DNA of 27,462 nt from Frankiaceae bacterium (GCA_947479995.1 CANKBT010000005.1:1-27462), one strand, 5' to 3'. Shown: positions 1 through 7,559, numbered from the stretch's first letter. The notes: generated by a model not told the origin, from the sequence alone. Numbers and translations are program-made.

Positions 1-1
1 C

Positions 2-544
2 GTCTTCCCGCCCATCCCGAGCGAGCCGATCCTCACGCTGGCCGGCGTGCTGTCGGCGCAGGGCGGGCTGAGCCTCGCGCTCGTCGTGCTCTGCTCGACG
101 CTCGGCTCCGTGCTCGGCGCGCTGGTGCTGTACGGCGTCGGCGCGCGCACCGGCCGCGCCCGCGTGGTGCGCCTCGTCGACCGGCTGCCGCTCGTCGACG
201 TCGACGACCTCGAGCGCGCTGAGGCGTGGTTCGCGCGGCACGGCACCAAGGCCGTGCTGCTCGGCCGGTTCATCCCGGTGGTGCGCAGCCTGGTGTCGGT
301 GCCCGCGGGCTTCGAGCGCCTGCCGCTGCGCTCGTTCGTGCTGCTCACCGCGCTGGGCAGCGGGATCTGGAACACCGCCTTCGTGCTGCTCGGCTACGCC
401 GCCGGCGACAGCGTCGACCTCGACGTGCTCAGCCGCGTCCTCGACTACGGCGTCTACGCCGCCGCGGTCGTGTGCGTGGTGCTCGGCGTGCGGCGGCTGC
501 GGCGCAACCGCGCGGCGGCCCGGCAGACTGGCCCGCATGACTGA
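2..544 (+). CDS. DedA family membrane protein (5' end outside window)
   Basis: Only the C-terminal 180 residues are in the window, and the reading frame is open to the left edge. The first residues read VFPPIPSEPILTLAG, the conserved DedA (SNARE-associated/VTT domain) entry motif. Then come a hydrophobic helix, a basic stretch, and a second DedA hallmark, LLGRFIPVVRSLVSVPAGFERLP, seen here as the RFIPVVRSLVSVPAG core. Two more membrane segments and an arginine-rich cytoplasmic tail finish the protein. DedA proteins are polytopic inner-membrane proteins linked to membrane homeostasis and lipid scrambling or transport; the substrate cannot be read from sequence. A GTG at 47 could initiate, but it would cut off the PPIPSE motif, so it is unlikely to be the true start. 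The last 8 bases overlap the next gene, suggesting translational coupling. Confidence 0.88.
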   Translation, partial: VFPPIPSEPILTLAGVLSAQGGLSLALVVLCSTLGSVLGALVLYGVGARTGRARVVRLVDRLPLVDVDDLERAEAWFARHGTKAVLLGRFIPVVRSLVSVPAGFERLPLRSFVLLTALGSGIWNTAFVLLGYAAGDSVDLDVLSRVLDYGVYAAAVVCVVLGVRRLRRNRAAARQTGPHD

Positions 545-1844
545 CCCGGCCCTCCCCAGCGTCGAGGCGGCGGGCGCCGACCTGCGCGCCTTCGTCGACG
601 CCTCCCCCACGTCGCTCCACGCCGTCGCCGAGATGGCGCGCCGGCTCCGCGACGGCGGCTTCACGCCGCTCGACGAGCGCGACGCCTGGTCGCTCGCGCC
701 CGGCGACGCGCGCTACGTCGTGCGCGACGGCGGCAGCCTGGTCGCCTTCCGCGTCGGCTCGGCGCCGCTGGCGGAGGCCGGCGCCCGGCTGGTCGGCGCG
801 CACACCGACTCCCCCACGTTCAAGGTGCGCCCGCGGCACGACGTGCGCCGCGCCGGCTACCGGCTGGTCGGCGTGGAGCCGTACGGCGGGGTGCAGTTCC
901 ACACGTGGCTCGACCGCGAGCTCACCGTCGCGGGGCGCCTCGCGGTGCGCGGCGCCGACGGCGAGGTGGCCGACCACCGCGTCGTGCTGCCGGGCGGCCC
1001 GCTGCGGCTGCCGACGCTGGCCATCCACCTCGACCGGGGCGTGCGCGAGGGGCTGGTGCTCGACCCGCAGCGCCACCTCGTGCCGGTGTGGGGGCCGGAG
1101 CTGTCGACCGAGCCGGGCCTGCTGGAGGCGCTCGCCGACGCCGCGGGCGTCGCGGTCGGCGACGTCGTCGGGCACGACCTCGTGCTGGCCGACACGCAGC
1201 CGTCGGCGGCCACCGGCTCCGACGGCACCTGGGTCGCCGCGCCGCGCCTCGACAACCTCAGCTCGTGCCACGCCGGCACCGCGGCGCTGCTCGCCGCCTC
1301 GCCGGCGGCGCACACCGCCGTGCTGGTCGCCAACGACCACGAGGAGGTCGGCAGCGCGTCGGCCGAGGGCGCCGCCGGCTCGTTCCTCGCCGACGTGCTC
1401 GCGCGGCTCGTCGCCGCGACCGGCGACCACGACCCGCAGTCCTACCTGCGGGCCGTCGCCCGCTCGCGGCTCGCGTCGTCCGACGTCGCGCACGCGGTGC
1501 ACCCCAACCACGCCGACCGCCACGAGCCGTCGCACGCGCCGGCGCTCGGCGGCGGCCCGGTGCTCAAGGTCAACGCCAACCAGCGCTACGCCAGCGACGC
1601 CCTGAGCAGCGGGTGGTTCGCGGCGCGCTGCGCCGACGCCGGCGTGCCCCTGCAGGAGTTCGTCAGCCGCGCCGACCTGCCGTGCGGCTCGACGATCGGC
1701 CCGCTCACGGCGACCCGCCTCGGCATCGCGACGGTCGACGTCGGCAACCCCGTCCTGGGCATGCACTCGTGCCGGGAGCTGGCGTCGGCCGTCGACGTGC
1801 CGCTCATGACCGCGGCGCTCACCGCCTGCCTGTCGCTGCCGTGA
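537..1844 (+). CDS. M18 family aminopeptidase
   Basis: A 435-residue cytosolic zinc aminopeptidase of the M18 (aspartyl aminopeptidase / aminopeptidase I) family, at the normal family length. The metal-binding motifs are in order: GAHTDSP (His89), APRLDN (Asp239), NDHEEVGS (Glu269/Glu270), the Asp316 region, and GMHSCRE near the C-terminus (His410). The family also has the HTWLDREL and VNANQRYASD segments, both present. It releases N-terminal residues, often acidic ones, from peptides as part of peptide turnover; substrate preference is inferred from family only. The ATG at 537 lies inside the end of the DedA gene, giving an 8-base overlap. The stop codon overlaps the MOSC gene start (GTGA), so the three genes are probably co-transcribed. 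Confidence 0.95.
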   Translation: MTDPALPSVEAAGADLRAFVDASPTSLHAVAEMARRLRDGGFTPLDERDAWSLAPGDARYVVRDGGSLVAFRVGSAPLAEAGARLVGAHTDSPTFKVRPRHDVRRAGYRLVGVEPYGGVQFHTWLDRELTVAGRLAVRGADGEVADHRVVLPGGPLRLPTLAIHLDRGVREGLVLDPQRHLVPVWGPELSTEPGLLEALADAAGVAVGDVVGHDLVLADTQPSAATGSDGTWVAAPRLDNLSSCHAGTAALLAASPAAHTAVLVANDHEEVGSASAEGAAGSFLADVLARLVAATGDHDPQSYLRAVARSRLASSDVAHAVHPNHADRHEPSHAPALGGGPVLKVNANQRYASDALSSGWFAARCADAGVPLQEFVSRADLPCGSTIGPLTATRLGIATVDVGNPVLGMHSCRELASAVDVPLMTAALTACLSLP

Positions 1845-2377
1845 GGGTCGTCGCCGTGTCCGCGCGCGGCGAGCACGCGCTCTCCAAGGCGCCGCAGCCC
1901 GCCGTCCGGCTGCTCGCCGGGCTCGGCGTCGAGGGCGACGCGCACTGCGGCGCGACCGTGCAGCACCGCTCGCGGGTGCGGCAGGACCCCGCGCAGCCGA
2001 ACCTGCGGCAGGTGCACCTGCTGCACGCCGAGCTGCTCGCCGAGCTGGCCGGCCGCGGCTACGCGGTGGCGCCCGGCGACGTCGGCGAGAACGTGCTCAC
2101 CGAGGGCGTCGACCTGCTCGGCCTGCCGACGGGCGCGCGGCTGCGGCTCGGCGCCGACGCGATCGTCGAGGTGACCGGCCTGCGCAACCCGTGCGCGCAG
2201 CTCGACGGGCACGCCGACGGCCTCATGGCCGCCGTGCTCGACCGCGACCCGGAGGGGCAGCTGGTGCGGCGCGCGGGCGTGATGGCGGTGGTCGTCGCCG
2301 GGGGCGAGGTGCGGCCGGGCGACGCCGTCGCGGTGGCGCTGCCCGCGGGGCCGCACCGGCCGCTCGACCGCGTCTGA
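1841..2377 (+). CDS. MOSC domain-containing protein
   Basis: A 178-residue single-domain MOSC protein. The start is the GTG at 1841 that overlaps the aminopeptidase stop as GTGA; an upstream extension in frame would run through the aminopeptidase in the wrong frame. MOSC hallmarks are GVEGDAHCG near residue 30, a GDVGENVLTEG segment in the middle, and TGLRNPCAQLDG, whose cysteine is the conserved one in this family. MOSC domains bind or transfer sulfur in molybdenum-cofactor enzymes and in molybdopterin-dependent N-hydroxylamine reduction. A stand-alone MOSC protein of this size resembles the YiiM-like group, but no molybdenum gene is nearby, so the specific role is open. It ends 20 bases before a convergent gene. 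Confidence 0.9.
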   Translation: MRVVAVSARGEHALSKAPQPAVRLLAGLGVEGDAHCGATVQHRSRVRQDPAQPNLRQVHLLHAELLAELAGRGYAVAPGDVGENVLTEGVDLLGLPTGARLRLGADAIVEVTGLRNPCAQLDGHADGLMAAVLDRDPEGQLVRRAGVMAVVVAGGEVRPGDAVAVALPAGPHRPLDRV

Positions 2378-2397
2378 GCGGTCCGGCCGGCCCGCGG

Positions 2398-3042
2398 TCA
2401 GCCCCGCCAGTACAGGTGGTGCACGACGCCGCTGGGGCTCGGCACGACCTCGTGGTGGTAGCCGTCCTCGAACTCCTCGGGGGCGTGCCAGAGCCGCTGG
2501 CCCCGGCCGAGGCGGACGGGGGCCACGGCCACGTGGAGCGTGTCGACCAGCCCGGCCGCGACGAAGTCGCGGACGGTGCTCGGCCCGCCTCCCAGCCGGA
2601 CGTCCCGGCCGCCGGCCGCCGCCTTCGCCCGGGCCAGCGCCTCCTCGGGGCTCGCCTCCAGGAAGTGGAAGGTGGTCTCCCCGAGGGTGAGCGCCGGCCG
2701 CACGTGGTGCGTCAGCACGAAGACCGGGGTGTGGAAGGGCGGCTCGTCCCCCCACCAGCCCTGCCAGGACAGGTCCTCCCAGGGGCCCTGCTGCGGCCCG
2801 AACTTGCCGCGCCCCATGATCTCCGCGCCGATGTTGCGGTGGAACTCCCGCGTGAAGTGGTCGTCGAGCCCCCGCGTGCCGCCGGGCTCGGTGCGGTTCG
2901 GCCAGCTGGCCGTCGCACCGGCCCAGGAGGCCAGGTCGGCCGGGTCGGCGTGGCCGAACGGCCGGGCCAGCGTCGGGCCCTCGCCCGCACCGAAGCCGTC
3001 GGCGGACACCATGAGGTTGTGGCCGCGCAGCAGCTGCGTCAC
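2398..3042 (-). CDS. Dihydrofolate reductase family protein (RibD C-terminal-like)
   Basis: A 214-residue protein of the RibD_C / dihydrofolate-reductase-like fold. It starts at the GTG at 3042, overlapping the stop of the SRPBCC gene as GTGA. Fold markers are NLMVSADGF at the N-terminus, IMGRGKF (nucleotide-binding turn), VRLGGGPSTVRDFVAAGLVD (the glycine-rich cofactor loop and following helix) and a final LGRGQRLW strand. These small proteins bind NADPH, but most have no known substrate, and this one should not be taken as the folate enzyme. It is the last gene of the ArsR-SRPBCC-DHFR operon. That combination recurs in actinobacteria; a shared function is inferred from context only. Confidence 0.88.
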   Translation of the reverse strand: MTQLLRGHNLMVSADGFGAGEGPTLARPFGHADPADLASWAGATASWPNRTEPGGTRGLDDHFTREFHRNIGAEIMGRGKFGPQQGPWEDLSWQGWWGDEPPFHTPVFVLTHHVRPALTLGETTFHFLEASPEEALARAKAAAGGRDVRLGGGPSTVRDFVAAGLVDTLHVAVAPVRLGRGQRLWHAPEEFEDGYHHEVVPSPSGVVHHLYWRG

Positions 3043-3596
3043 GACGGCACCTCCACGACCTCGGGCGCGACGGGCACCGCCGGCGCCAGGCCGGTCGCGG
3101 CGTAGTCGCCCTGGGAAGCCGCGAACGCCGCCCAGTCCCACGGCACCGGGCGGCCGGCCAGCAGCGGCGCGAGCCGCTCCAGCGACGTGTGCAGCCCGAC
3201 GGCCCAGCACCCCCGCACCGCCTCGTCGACGTCGCGCACGTGGTGCTCCACCCGCAGGTCGCAGCCCCCGTCGACCTCGGCGAGCCGCCACAGCACCGTG
3301 GAGCCGGAGTCGCCGTGCGTGTGCTCGAGCAGCGTCGGCGGCTCCAGGCGCAGCACCGTGCACCGGAGCACGAAGTCGTCCTCACGGGCGGCGTACCGCA
3401 TCTCGCCGCCGACGCGCAGGTCGACCGTGACGTCGGCGTCGAAGGGCAGCCACCAGTCGGCGAGCCGGGCCGGGTCGGTCAGGGCGCTCCAGACCTCCGC
3501 GACGGGGAAGGCGAGGTGCCGGTGGAAGCGCAGGACGCCCCCGTCGGCGGTGCGCTCGAGGGTGCCCAGCCGTGGGGCGGTGCGGGGGTCGGTCAT
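3039..3596 (-). CDS. SRPBCC / AHSA1-type protein
   Basis: A 185-residue SRPBCC (START-like) protein of the Aha1/AHSA1 C-terminal group. Visible markers are the opening strand FHRHLAFPVAEVWSALTDPA, then LADWWLP (residues about 45-51), a GGEMRYAAR strand near residue 65, and the long C-terminal helix GLHTSLERLAPLLAG near 138-152 that closes the ligand cavity. Members bind hydrophobic ligands; the bacterial proteins have no proven link to Hsp90 and usually sit beside an ArsR regulator, as here. The ATG at 3596 overlaps the ArsR stop (ATGA), and the stop overlaps the next GTG, so the three proteins are probably translated in a coupled way. A 30-residue tail after the helix has no recognisable feature. 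Confidence 0.9.
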   Translation of the reverse strand: MTDPRTAPRLGTLERTADGGVLRFHRHLAFPVAEVWSALTDPARLADWWLPFDADVTVDLRVGGEMRYAAREDDFVLRCTVLRLEPPTLLEHTHGDSGSTVLWRLAEVDGGCDLRVEHHVRDVDEAVRGCWAVGLHTSLERLAPLLAGRPVPWDWAAFAASQGDYAATGLAPAVPVAPEVVEVPS

Positions 3597-3946
3597 GCGT
3601 CGTCCTGCCGGTCGGGTGGTGGGAGGGGCGGAACCGCTCGTGCGCTGCGCTCCAGGTGCCGCTCGAGGCCGTCGAGCCGCGCGGCCCAGTGGGCGCGGTA
3701 CGGCTCCAGCCAGGCGTCGAGCTCCTGCAGCGGCTCCGGCCGCAGCCGGTAGAGCCGCCGCTGGGCGTCCTTGCGCACCTCGACGAGGCCGGCGTCGCGC
3801 AGCACCTTGAGGTGGCGCGAGACGCCGGGCTGCCCGAGCGCGACCAGGTCGACCAGCTCGCCGACGGAGCGCTCCCCGTCGCGGACGGCGTCGAGGATCC
3901 GTCGCCGCGTGGGCTCGGCGATGACGTCGAGCACGGCGAGGGGCAC
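3593..3946 (-). CDS. ArsR family winged-helix transcriptional regulator
   Basis: A 117-residue ArsR/SmtB-type repressor when started at the GTG at 3946. The protein opens with PLAVLDVIAEPTRRRILDAV, the usual first helix. The recognition helix lies in GQPGVSRHLKVLRDAGLV (about residues 38-55), and the wing in VRKDAQRRLYRL. The ELCVC metal site of ArsR is absent, so this belongs to the non-metal subgroup that travels with SRPBCC proteins. An in-frame GTG at 3991 would add 15 residues, but those codons lie exactly on a good promoter and a palindrome, so I prefer 3946. With that start the mRNA would be leaderless. The gene heads the operon and probably represses it. Confidence 0.92.
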   Translation of the reverse strand: MPLAVLDVIAEPTRRRILDAVRDGERSVGELVDLVALGQPGVSRHLKVLRDAGLVEVRKDAQRRLYRLRPEPLQELDAWLEPYRAHWAARLDGLERHLERSARAVPPLPPPDRQDDA

Positions 3947-3952
3947 ACCACG

Positions 3953-3981
3953 AACGTACGCCTGCGCGTATGTGCGGTCAA
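3953..3981 (-). promoter_or_regulatory. Promoter and palindromic operator of the arsR operon
   Basis: Reading the minus strand, TTGACC (3981-3976) is followed by 17 bases and TACGTT (3958-3953), a good sigma-70-type promoter by actinobacterial standards. Six bases later comes the GTG at 3946, so transcription should begin at or next to the start codon. Between and over the boxes lies an imperfect palindrome, ACGTACGC-ctgc-GCGTATGT (3954-3973), with 15 of 16 arm bases symmetric. A repressor bound there would block the -10 box. Binding by the ArsR protein itself is inferred. Confidence 0.7.
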
Positions 3982-4006
3982 GCGCATGCACGCAGGCGCT
4001 CGCGCG

Positions 4007-5005
4007 TCAGGCGGCCTGGCCCTGGCGCGCCAGTGCGGTGAGCCGGCTGACCGCCCGCAGGTACTTCTTGCGGTAGCCGCCGCGCAGCAGCTCGTCGGGG
4101 AACAGCGCGTCGAGCGCGACGCCCGACGTCACGACGGGCACGTCGCGGTCGTACAGCCGGTCGGCCAGCACGACGAGGCGCAGCGCGGCGCTCTGGTCGG
4201 CGACGGGGTGCACGCCGGCGAGGCAGACGAGCGCGACGTCGTCGACGAGCGCGCCGTAGCGGCTCGGGTGCAGCTGCGACAGGTGCGCCAGCAGCGGGGC
4301 GAAGTCGTCGTACGACGCGCCGGGCTCCTCGGCGCGGGCGCGCAGCGCGTCGTCGTCGACCGGTGGCGGCGCGGCGGGCAGCCCGCGGTGGCGGTAGTCC
4401 TCGCCGTCGACCCGGACGGTCGCGAAGTGCGCCGACAGCCCCTGGATCTCGCGCAGGAAGTCCGCGGCCGCGAAGCGCCCCTCGCCGAGCGAGCCGGGCA
4501 GGGTGTTCGACGTCGCGGCGACGCGCACGCCCGCGTCGACGAGCCGGCCGAGCAGCGTCGACACCAGCACCGTGTCGCCCGGGTCGTCCAGCTCGAACTC
4601 GTCGATGGCGAGCAGCCGGTGCCCCGAGAGCGCCTCGACCGCCTCGGCGAAGCCCAGCGCACCGACGAGGTGCGTCAGCTCGACGAAGGTGCCGTACGCC
4701 CGCGGCTCGGGCGCCTCGTGCCACAGCGAGGCGAGCAGGTGGGTCTTGCCGACGCCGTAGCCGCCGTCGAGGTAGACGCCGGGCGGCCCCTGCGGCTCGG
4801 CGCGCCGGAAAAGCCGCTTGGGCGCCGGCGCCAGCCCGGCCGCAAAGCCCTGCAGCACGCGCACGGCCTCGGCCTGCGACGGCTGCTGCGGGTCGGGCAG
4901 GTAGGTGTCGAAGCGCGCGCCGTCGAACCGCGGCGGCGGCACCATCGCGGCGACGAGCGTGGACGGCGGGACGACCGGGCTGCGGTCGACGAGGTGCAGG
5001 GGCAC
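4007..5005 (-). CDS. zapE: Cell division protein ZapE / AFG1-like ATPase
   Basis: A 332-residue AFG1/ZapE-family P-loop ATPase. Walker A is GGYGVGKTH (residues 81-89, Lys87), Walker B is LLAIDEFEL (131-139), and a sensor-like AATSNTLP follows near residue 180. The N-terminal RFDTYLPDPQQPSQAEAV and the DFLREIQGL segment are typical of the family. In E. coli, ZapE acts on the FtsZ ring; the mitochondrial relative AFG1 helps degrade mitochondrially encoded proteins. The role in actinobacteria is less certain. The GTG at 5005 lies 6 bases after the stop of the K+ channel gene, so the two are likely co-transcribed. The downstream arsR operon has its own promoter in the 60-base gap. Confidence 0.9.
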   Translation of the reverse strand: MPLHLVDRSPVVPPSTLVAAMVPPPRFDGARFDTYLPDPQQPSQAEAVRVLQGFAAGLAPAPKRLFRRAEPQGPPGVYLDGGYGVGKTHLLASLWHEAPEPRAYGTFVELTHLVGALGFAEAVEALSGHRLLAIDEFELDDPGDTVLVSTLLGRLVDAGVRVAATSNTLPGSLGEGRFAAADFLREIQGLSAHFATVRVDGEDYRHRGLPAAPPPVDDDALRARAEEPGASYDDFAPLLAHLSQLHPSRYGALVDDVALVCLAGVHPVADQSAALRLVVLADRLYDRDVPVVTSGVALDALFPDELLRGGYRKKYLRAVSRLTALARQGQAA

Positions 5006-5011
5006 GGGTCG

Positions 5012-6052
5012 CTACGGGGTGTCGGCGGACTGCACGACGACGAGCTCGTCGCCGTCCTGCAGCGGCTGGCAGACCGGGTCGGTGAAGGCGAGCGTCCGGC
5101 CGTCGCGCACGACGGCGAGGATGCGCTCGCCGGCCGGCCCGTGGTTGCCGCCGACCTCGGTCGCGCGCACCGAGCGCACCGCGAGCTCGAGGCCGCGGCC
5201 GGGCTCGAGCAGGTCGCCGAGCAGCTCCCCGGTGGCGGGCGAGGCCGCCCCGACGCCGAGCAGCCGGCCGGCCGCCTCGGACGACACGATGACCTGGTCG
5301 GCGCCGCTGTGGCGCAGCAGCGGGGCGTTCTCGGCCTCGCGCACCGACACCACCAGGCGGGCGCGCGGGTTGGCGGCGCGCACGGTGAGCGCCGCGAGCA
5401 CCGCGGTGTCGTCGCGCGGCACGGCGACGACCACGCGCGAGGCGCGGTCGACGTGCGCGCGCGCGAGCACGGCGCTGCGCGTGCCGTCGCCGAGCACCGC
5501 GGCGATGCCGTCCGCGATCGCCTCGTCGACGTGCGACTGCTCGGCGTCGACGACGACGAGGTCGTCGAGCGGGGTGCCGTCCTCGATGAGCACCGAGACG
5601 GCGTTGCGCCCCTTGGTGCCGTAGCCGATGACGACGGTGTGCTCGTCCAAGGAGGACCTCCAGCGGGTCTGCCGCACCTGCTCGCGGGTGCGCTCGGTGA
5701 GCACCTCGAGGGTGGTGCCGACGAGGATGATGAGGAACAGCACCCGCATCGGCGTGATGACGAGGACGTTGACCGCGCGCGCCTGGTCGCTGGCCGGCAC
5801 GACGTCGCCGTAGCCGGTGGTCGAGAGCGTGACGGTCGCGTAGTAGAAGGCGTCGAGCAGGCCCATCGGCCCGCTGTTGTCCTTGTAGCCGTCGCGGTCG
5901 AGGTAGACGACCACCGCGACCAGGACGAGCAGCGAGAAGGCGACCGCGAGCCGCCGGGCGACGCTGAAGACGGGGCTGCGCACGGGGTGCGGCAGGTGCA
6001 CCGTCGGGGACGCCGCCTGGGGCAGTGCCGTCAACCTCCGCCTGCGCGCCAC
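5012..6052 (-). CDS. Two-helix potassium channel with RCK (TrkA-N/TrkA-C) domains
   Basis: A 346-residue K+ channel subunit. After a basic N-terminus comes one membrane helix (about residues 32-50), then a pore loop with the selectivity filter TLSTTGYGD, then a second helix (VLFLIILVGTTLEVL). The cytoplasmic part starts with the Rossmann motif VVIGYGTKGRNAV (RCK-N), whose DAEQ strand end suggests NAD(H) or nucleotide binding, and ends in a TrkA-C-like domain. The channel would be a tetramer gated by a nucleotide or ion bound to the RCK ring. The open frame runs up to 6349, but that crosses the divergent phosphotransferase gene. I choose the GTG at 6052 because CAGGCT (6065-6060) precedes it by 7 bases, matching the leaderless pattern of this window; GTGs at 6001 and 5983 are alternatives. 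Confidence 0.9.
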   Translation of the reverse strand: MARRRRLTALPQAASPTVHLPHPVRSPVFSVARRLAVAFSLLVLVAVVVYLDRDGYKDNSGPMGLLDAFYYATVTLSTTGYGDVVPASDQARAVNVLVITPMRVLFLIILVGTTLEVLTERTREQVRQTRWRSSLDEHTVVIGYGTKGRNAVSVLIEDGTPLDDLVVVDAEQSHVDEAIADGIAAVLGDGTRSAVLARAHVDRASRVVVAVPRDDTAVLAALTVRAANPRARLVVSVREAENAPLLRHSGADQVIVSSEAAGRLLGVGAASPATGELLGDLLEPGRGLELAVRSVRATEVGGNHGPAGERILAVVRDGRTLAFTDPVCQPLQDGDELVVVQSADTP

Positions 6053-6059
6053 GCCGGAC

Positions 6060-6097
6060 AGCCTGCCACCGACTCCCCCGCGGGCGGGTCGTAGGGT
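6060..6097. promoter_or_regulatory. Divergent leaderless promoters of channel and phosphotransferase genes
   Basis: The 52-base gap between the two start codons holds two back-to-back -10 boxes. On the minus strand CAGGCT (6065-6060) lies 7 bases before the GTG at 6052. On the plus strand TAGGGT (6092-6097) lies 7 bases before the ATG at 6105. No convincing -35 boxes are visible. Spacing predicts leaderless transcripts in both directions. Confidence 0.5.
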
Positions 6098-6104
6098 GCG
6101 CCGC

Positions 6105-7157
6105 ATGCCCTCCCTGAGCGCCGGCGCCGAGCCCGAGGTCGTCGGGCCGTACCTGTCCCGCGTGCTCGACGACGCGCGCTGGGAGCAGTGCGAGGTCGCG
6201 CTCATCTCCGGCGGCAAGAGCAACCTCACGTACGGCGTCCGCTCGCCCGCGGGCGAGGTCGTGCTGCGCCGGCCGCCGCTCGGGCACCTGCTGCCGAGCG
6301 CGCACGACATGCGCCGCGAGCACACCGTCATGGCGGCGCTGGCCGGCACCGGGGTGCCGGTGCCGGCGATGCGGCACTTCTGCGACGACCCCGAGGTGCT
6401 CGGGCAGCCGTTCTACGTCATGGACCGCGTCGACGGGCACGTCGTGCGCGAGGCGCTCCCGGCCGGCTACGCCGACGCGCCGGAGCAGCGCCGCGCGGTC
6501 GGCGAGGGGCTCGTCGCGGTGCTCGCCGACCTGCACGCGGTCGTGCCGGCCGAGGTCGGGCTGGAGCAGTTCGGGCGGCCCGACGGCTACCTCGAGCGGC
6601 AGGTGCGGCGCTGGGGGCGGCAGTGGGAGGCCACCCGCCTCGAGGGCCACGAGGCGCTCGACGCGCTGAGCGCCGACCTCGCCGCGAGCCTGCCGGCCAG
6701 TACGCGCACCGGGATCGTGCACGGCGACTACCGGCTCGACAACACGATGCTGCACCCGACCGAGCCGGGGCGGATCGCGGCCGTCCTCGACTGGGAGATG
6801 TCGACGCTCGGCGACCCGGTCGCCGACCTCGGCCTGCTGCTCGTCTACTGGACGCAGGCCGACGACGGCGGCTCCCGCGGCGACGCGCTCGTCGTGCCGT
6901 CGGCGACCTCGCTCGAGGGCTTCCCGACGCGCGCCGAGGTCGCCGAGCTGTACGCCGCGCGCACCGGCGCCGACCTGTCGGCGCTGCCGTGGGCGCAGGC
7001 CTTCGGCTTCTACAAGCTGGCCGTGGTCTGCGCGGGCATCGTCGCCCGCGCGGCGGGCGGCTCGATGCTCGGCGACGGCTTCGACGGCATCGCCGACCGC
7101 ATCGGCCCGCTGGTCGAGCTCGGGCGCGCGACGCTCGCCAGCGGCGAGGTCGCCTAG
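6105..7157 (+). CDS. Phosphotransferase family protein (ACAD10/11-type APH fold)
   Basis: A 350-residue aminoglycoside-phosphotransferase-fold (APH) protein of the ACAD10/ACAD11 type. The N-lobe has SGGKSNLTY (nucleotide-binding loop) and VVLRRPPLGHLLPSAHDM, whose RRPP segment is typical of this subgroup. The catalytic loop is HGDYRLDN (206-213, Asp208) and the metal-binding motif is LDWEMSTLGDP (Asp229). In mammals, ACAD10 and ACAD11 kinase domains phosphorylate 4-hydroxyacyl-CoAs for breakdown; a similar role here is inferred from family and does not imply antibiotic resistance. The ATG at 6105 is preferred over the GTG at 6096 because the latter overlaps the -10 box TAGGGT. The deaminase-like gene follows 45 bases later with its own promoter-like element. 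Confidence 0.9.
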   Translation: MPSLSAGAEPEVVGPYLSRVLDDARWEQCEVALISGGKSNLTYGVRSPAGEVVLRRPPLGHLLPSAHDMRREHTVMAALAGTGVPVPAMRHFCDDPEVLGQPFYVMDRVDGHVVREALPAGYADAPEQRRAVGEGLVAVLADLHAVVPAEVGLEQFGRPDGYLERQVRRWGRQWEATRLEGHEALDALSADLAASLPASTRTGIVHGDYRLDNTMLHPTEPGRIAAVLDWEMSTLGDPVADLGLLLVYWTQADDGGSRGDALVVPSATSLEGFPTRAEVAELYAARTGADLSALPWAQAFGFYKLAVVCAGIVARAAGGSMLGDGFDGIADRIGPLVELGRATLASGEVA

Positions 7158-7182
7158 CCCCTGCGCCGCCCGGCCGCGGGCG

Positions 7183-7202
7183 CGGTGGGGCATGCTCCAC
7201 CG
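7183..7202 (+). promoter_or_regulatory. Palindromic operator / -10 region of the deaminase-like gene
   Basis: The 20 bases CGGTGGGGCATGCTCCACCG form a palindrome with a single mismatched pair (9 of 10 pairs), ending directly before the GTG at 7203. It covers CATGCT (7191-7196), a weak -10 hexamer 6 bases from the start. The arrangement suggests an operator over a leaderless promoter. A folded 5' mRNA element is an alternative if transcription starts further upstream. Confidence 0.5.
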
Positions 7203-7559
7203 GTGCGCCCGTCGCCTCCCGACCTCGAGCTGCTCGGCGAGGCCGTGCGCGCGCTGCGCCGCGGCCTGGGCCCGGCGGAGCACCCGAGCGCCGCCGCGGT
7301 GCGCACCCGCACCGGCGCGGTGCACGTCGGCCTCGGGCTCGGCAGCGCCTGCCCGGAGCCCGTCGCCGTCGCCGCGGCCCTCGCGCACGGGCAGCCGGTC
7401 GCCACGCTGGTGGCGGTGCGCCACGTCGACGCCGACACGACCCGCGTCGAGGCGCCGTGCGCGGCCTGCCGCGCGGTGCTGCAGCGCCACGCGCCCGGCG
7501 TGCGGGTGCTGCACCTCGCCGACGGCCTGCGCGTCGGCCCGGTGACCGCCCTGCGCTGA
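7203..7559 (+). CDS. Small cytidine-deaminase-like zinc protein
   Basis: A 118-residue protein of the cytidine-deaminase fold. The two zinc motifs are recognisable: SACPEPVAV (Cys50-Pro51-Glu52, in place of the usual C/H-A-E with the catalytic glutamate) and APCAACR (Cys86, Cys89, the PCxxC motif). Length and spacing resemble single-domain cytidine or blasticidin-S deaminases. The Ala-to-Pro change between the first zinc ligand and the catalytic glutamate is unusual, so the substrate is uncertain. The GTG at 7203 is chosen over the GTG at 7185 because the latter falls inside the palindrome. The gene ends 49 bases before a convergent operon. Confidence 0.78.
   Translation: MRPSPPDLELLGEAVRALRRGLGPAEHPSAAAVRTRTGAVHVGLGLGSACPEPVAVAAALAHGQPVATLVAVRHVDADTTRVEAPCAACRAVLQRHAPGVRVLHLADGLRVGPVTALR

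Noticed and set aside
429..1766. 445-codon minus-strand frame opposite the M18 aminopeptidase
   Set aside because: The plus-strand gene has all M18 motifs; the minus frame is low-complexity and has no family resemblance.
6053..6349. N-terminal extension of the K+ channel
   Set aside because: It overlaps the divergent phosphotransferase start region by over 200 bases, and its residues do not look like a channel N-terminus.
6105..7157. Aminoglycoside resistance phosphotransferase
   Set aside because: The APH fold is present, but the RRPP segment and overall form fit the ACAD10/11-type metabolic kinases.
3978..7514. 1178-codon open frame on the minus strand
   Set aside because: It runs antisense or out of frame through five clear genes and is a string of Arg/Ala/Gly with no recognisable domain, as expected in GC-rich shadow frames.
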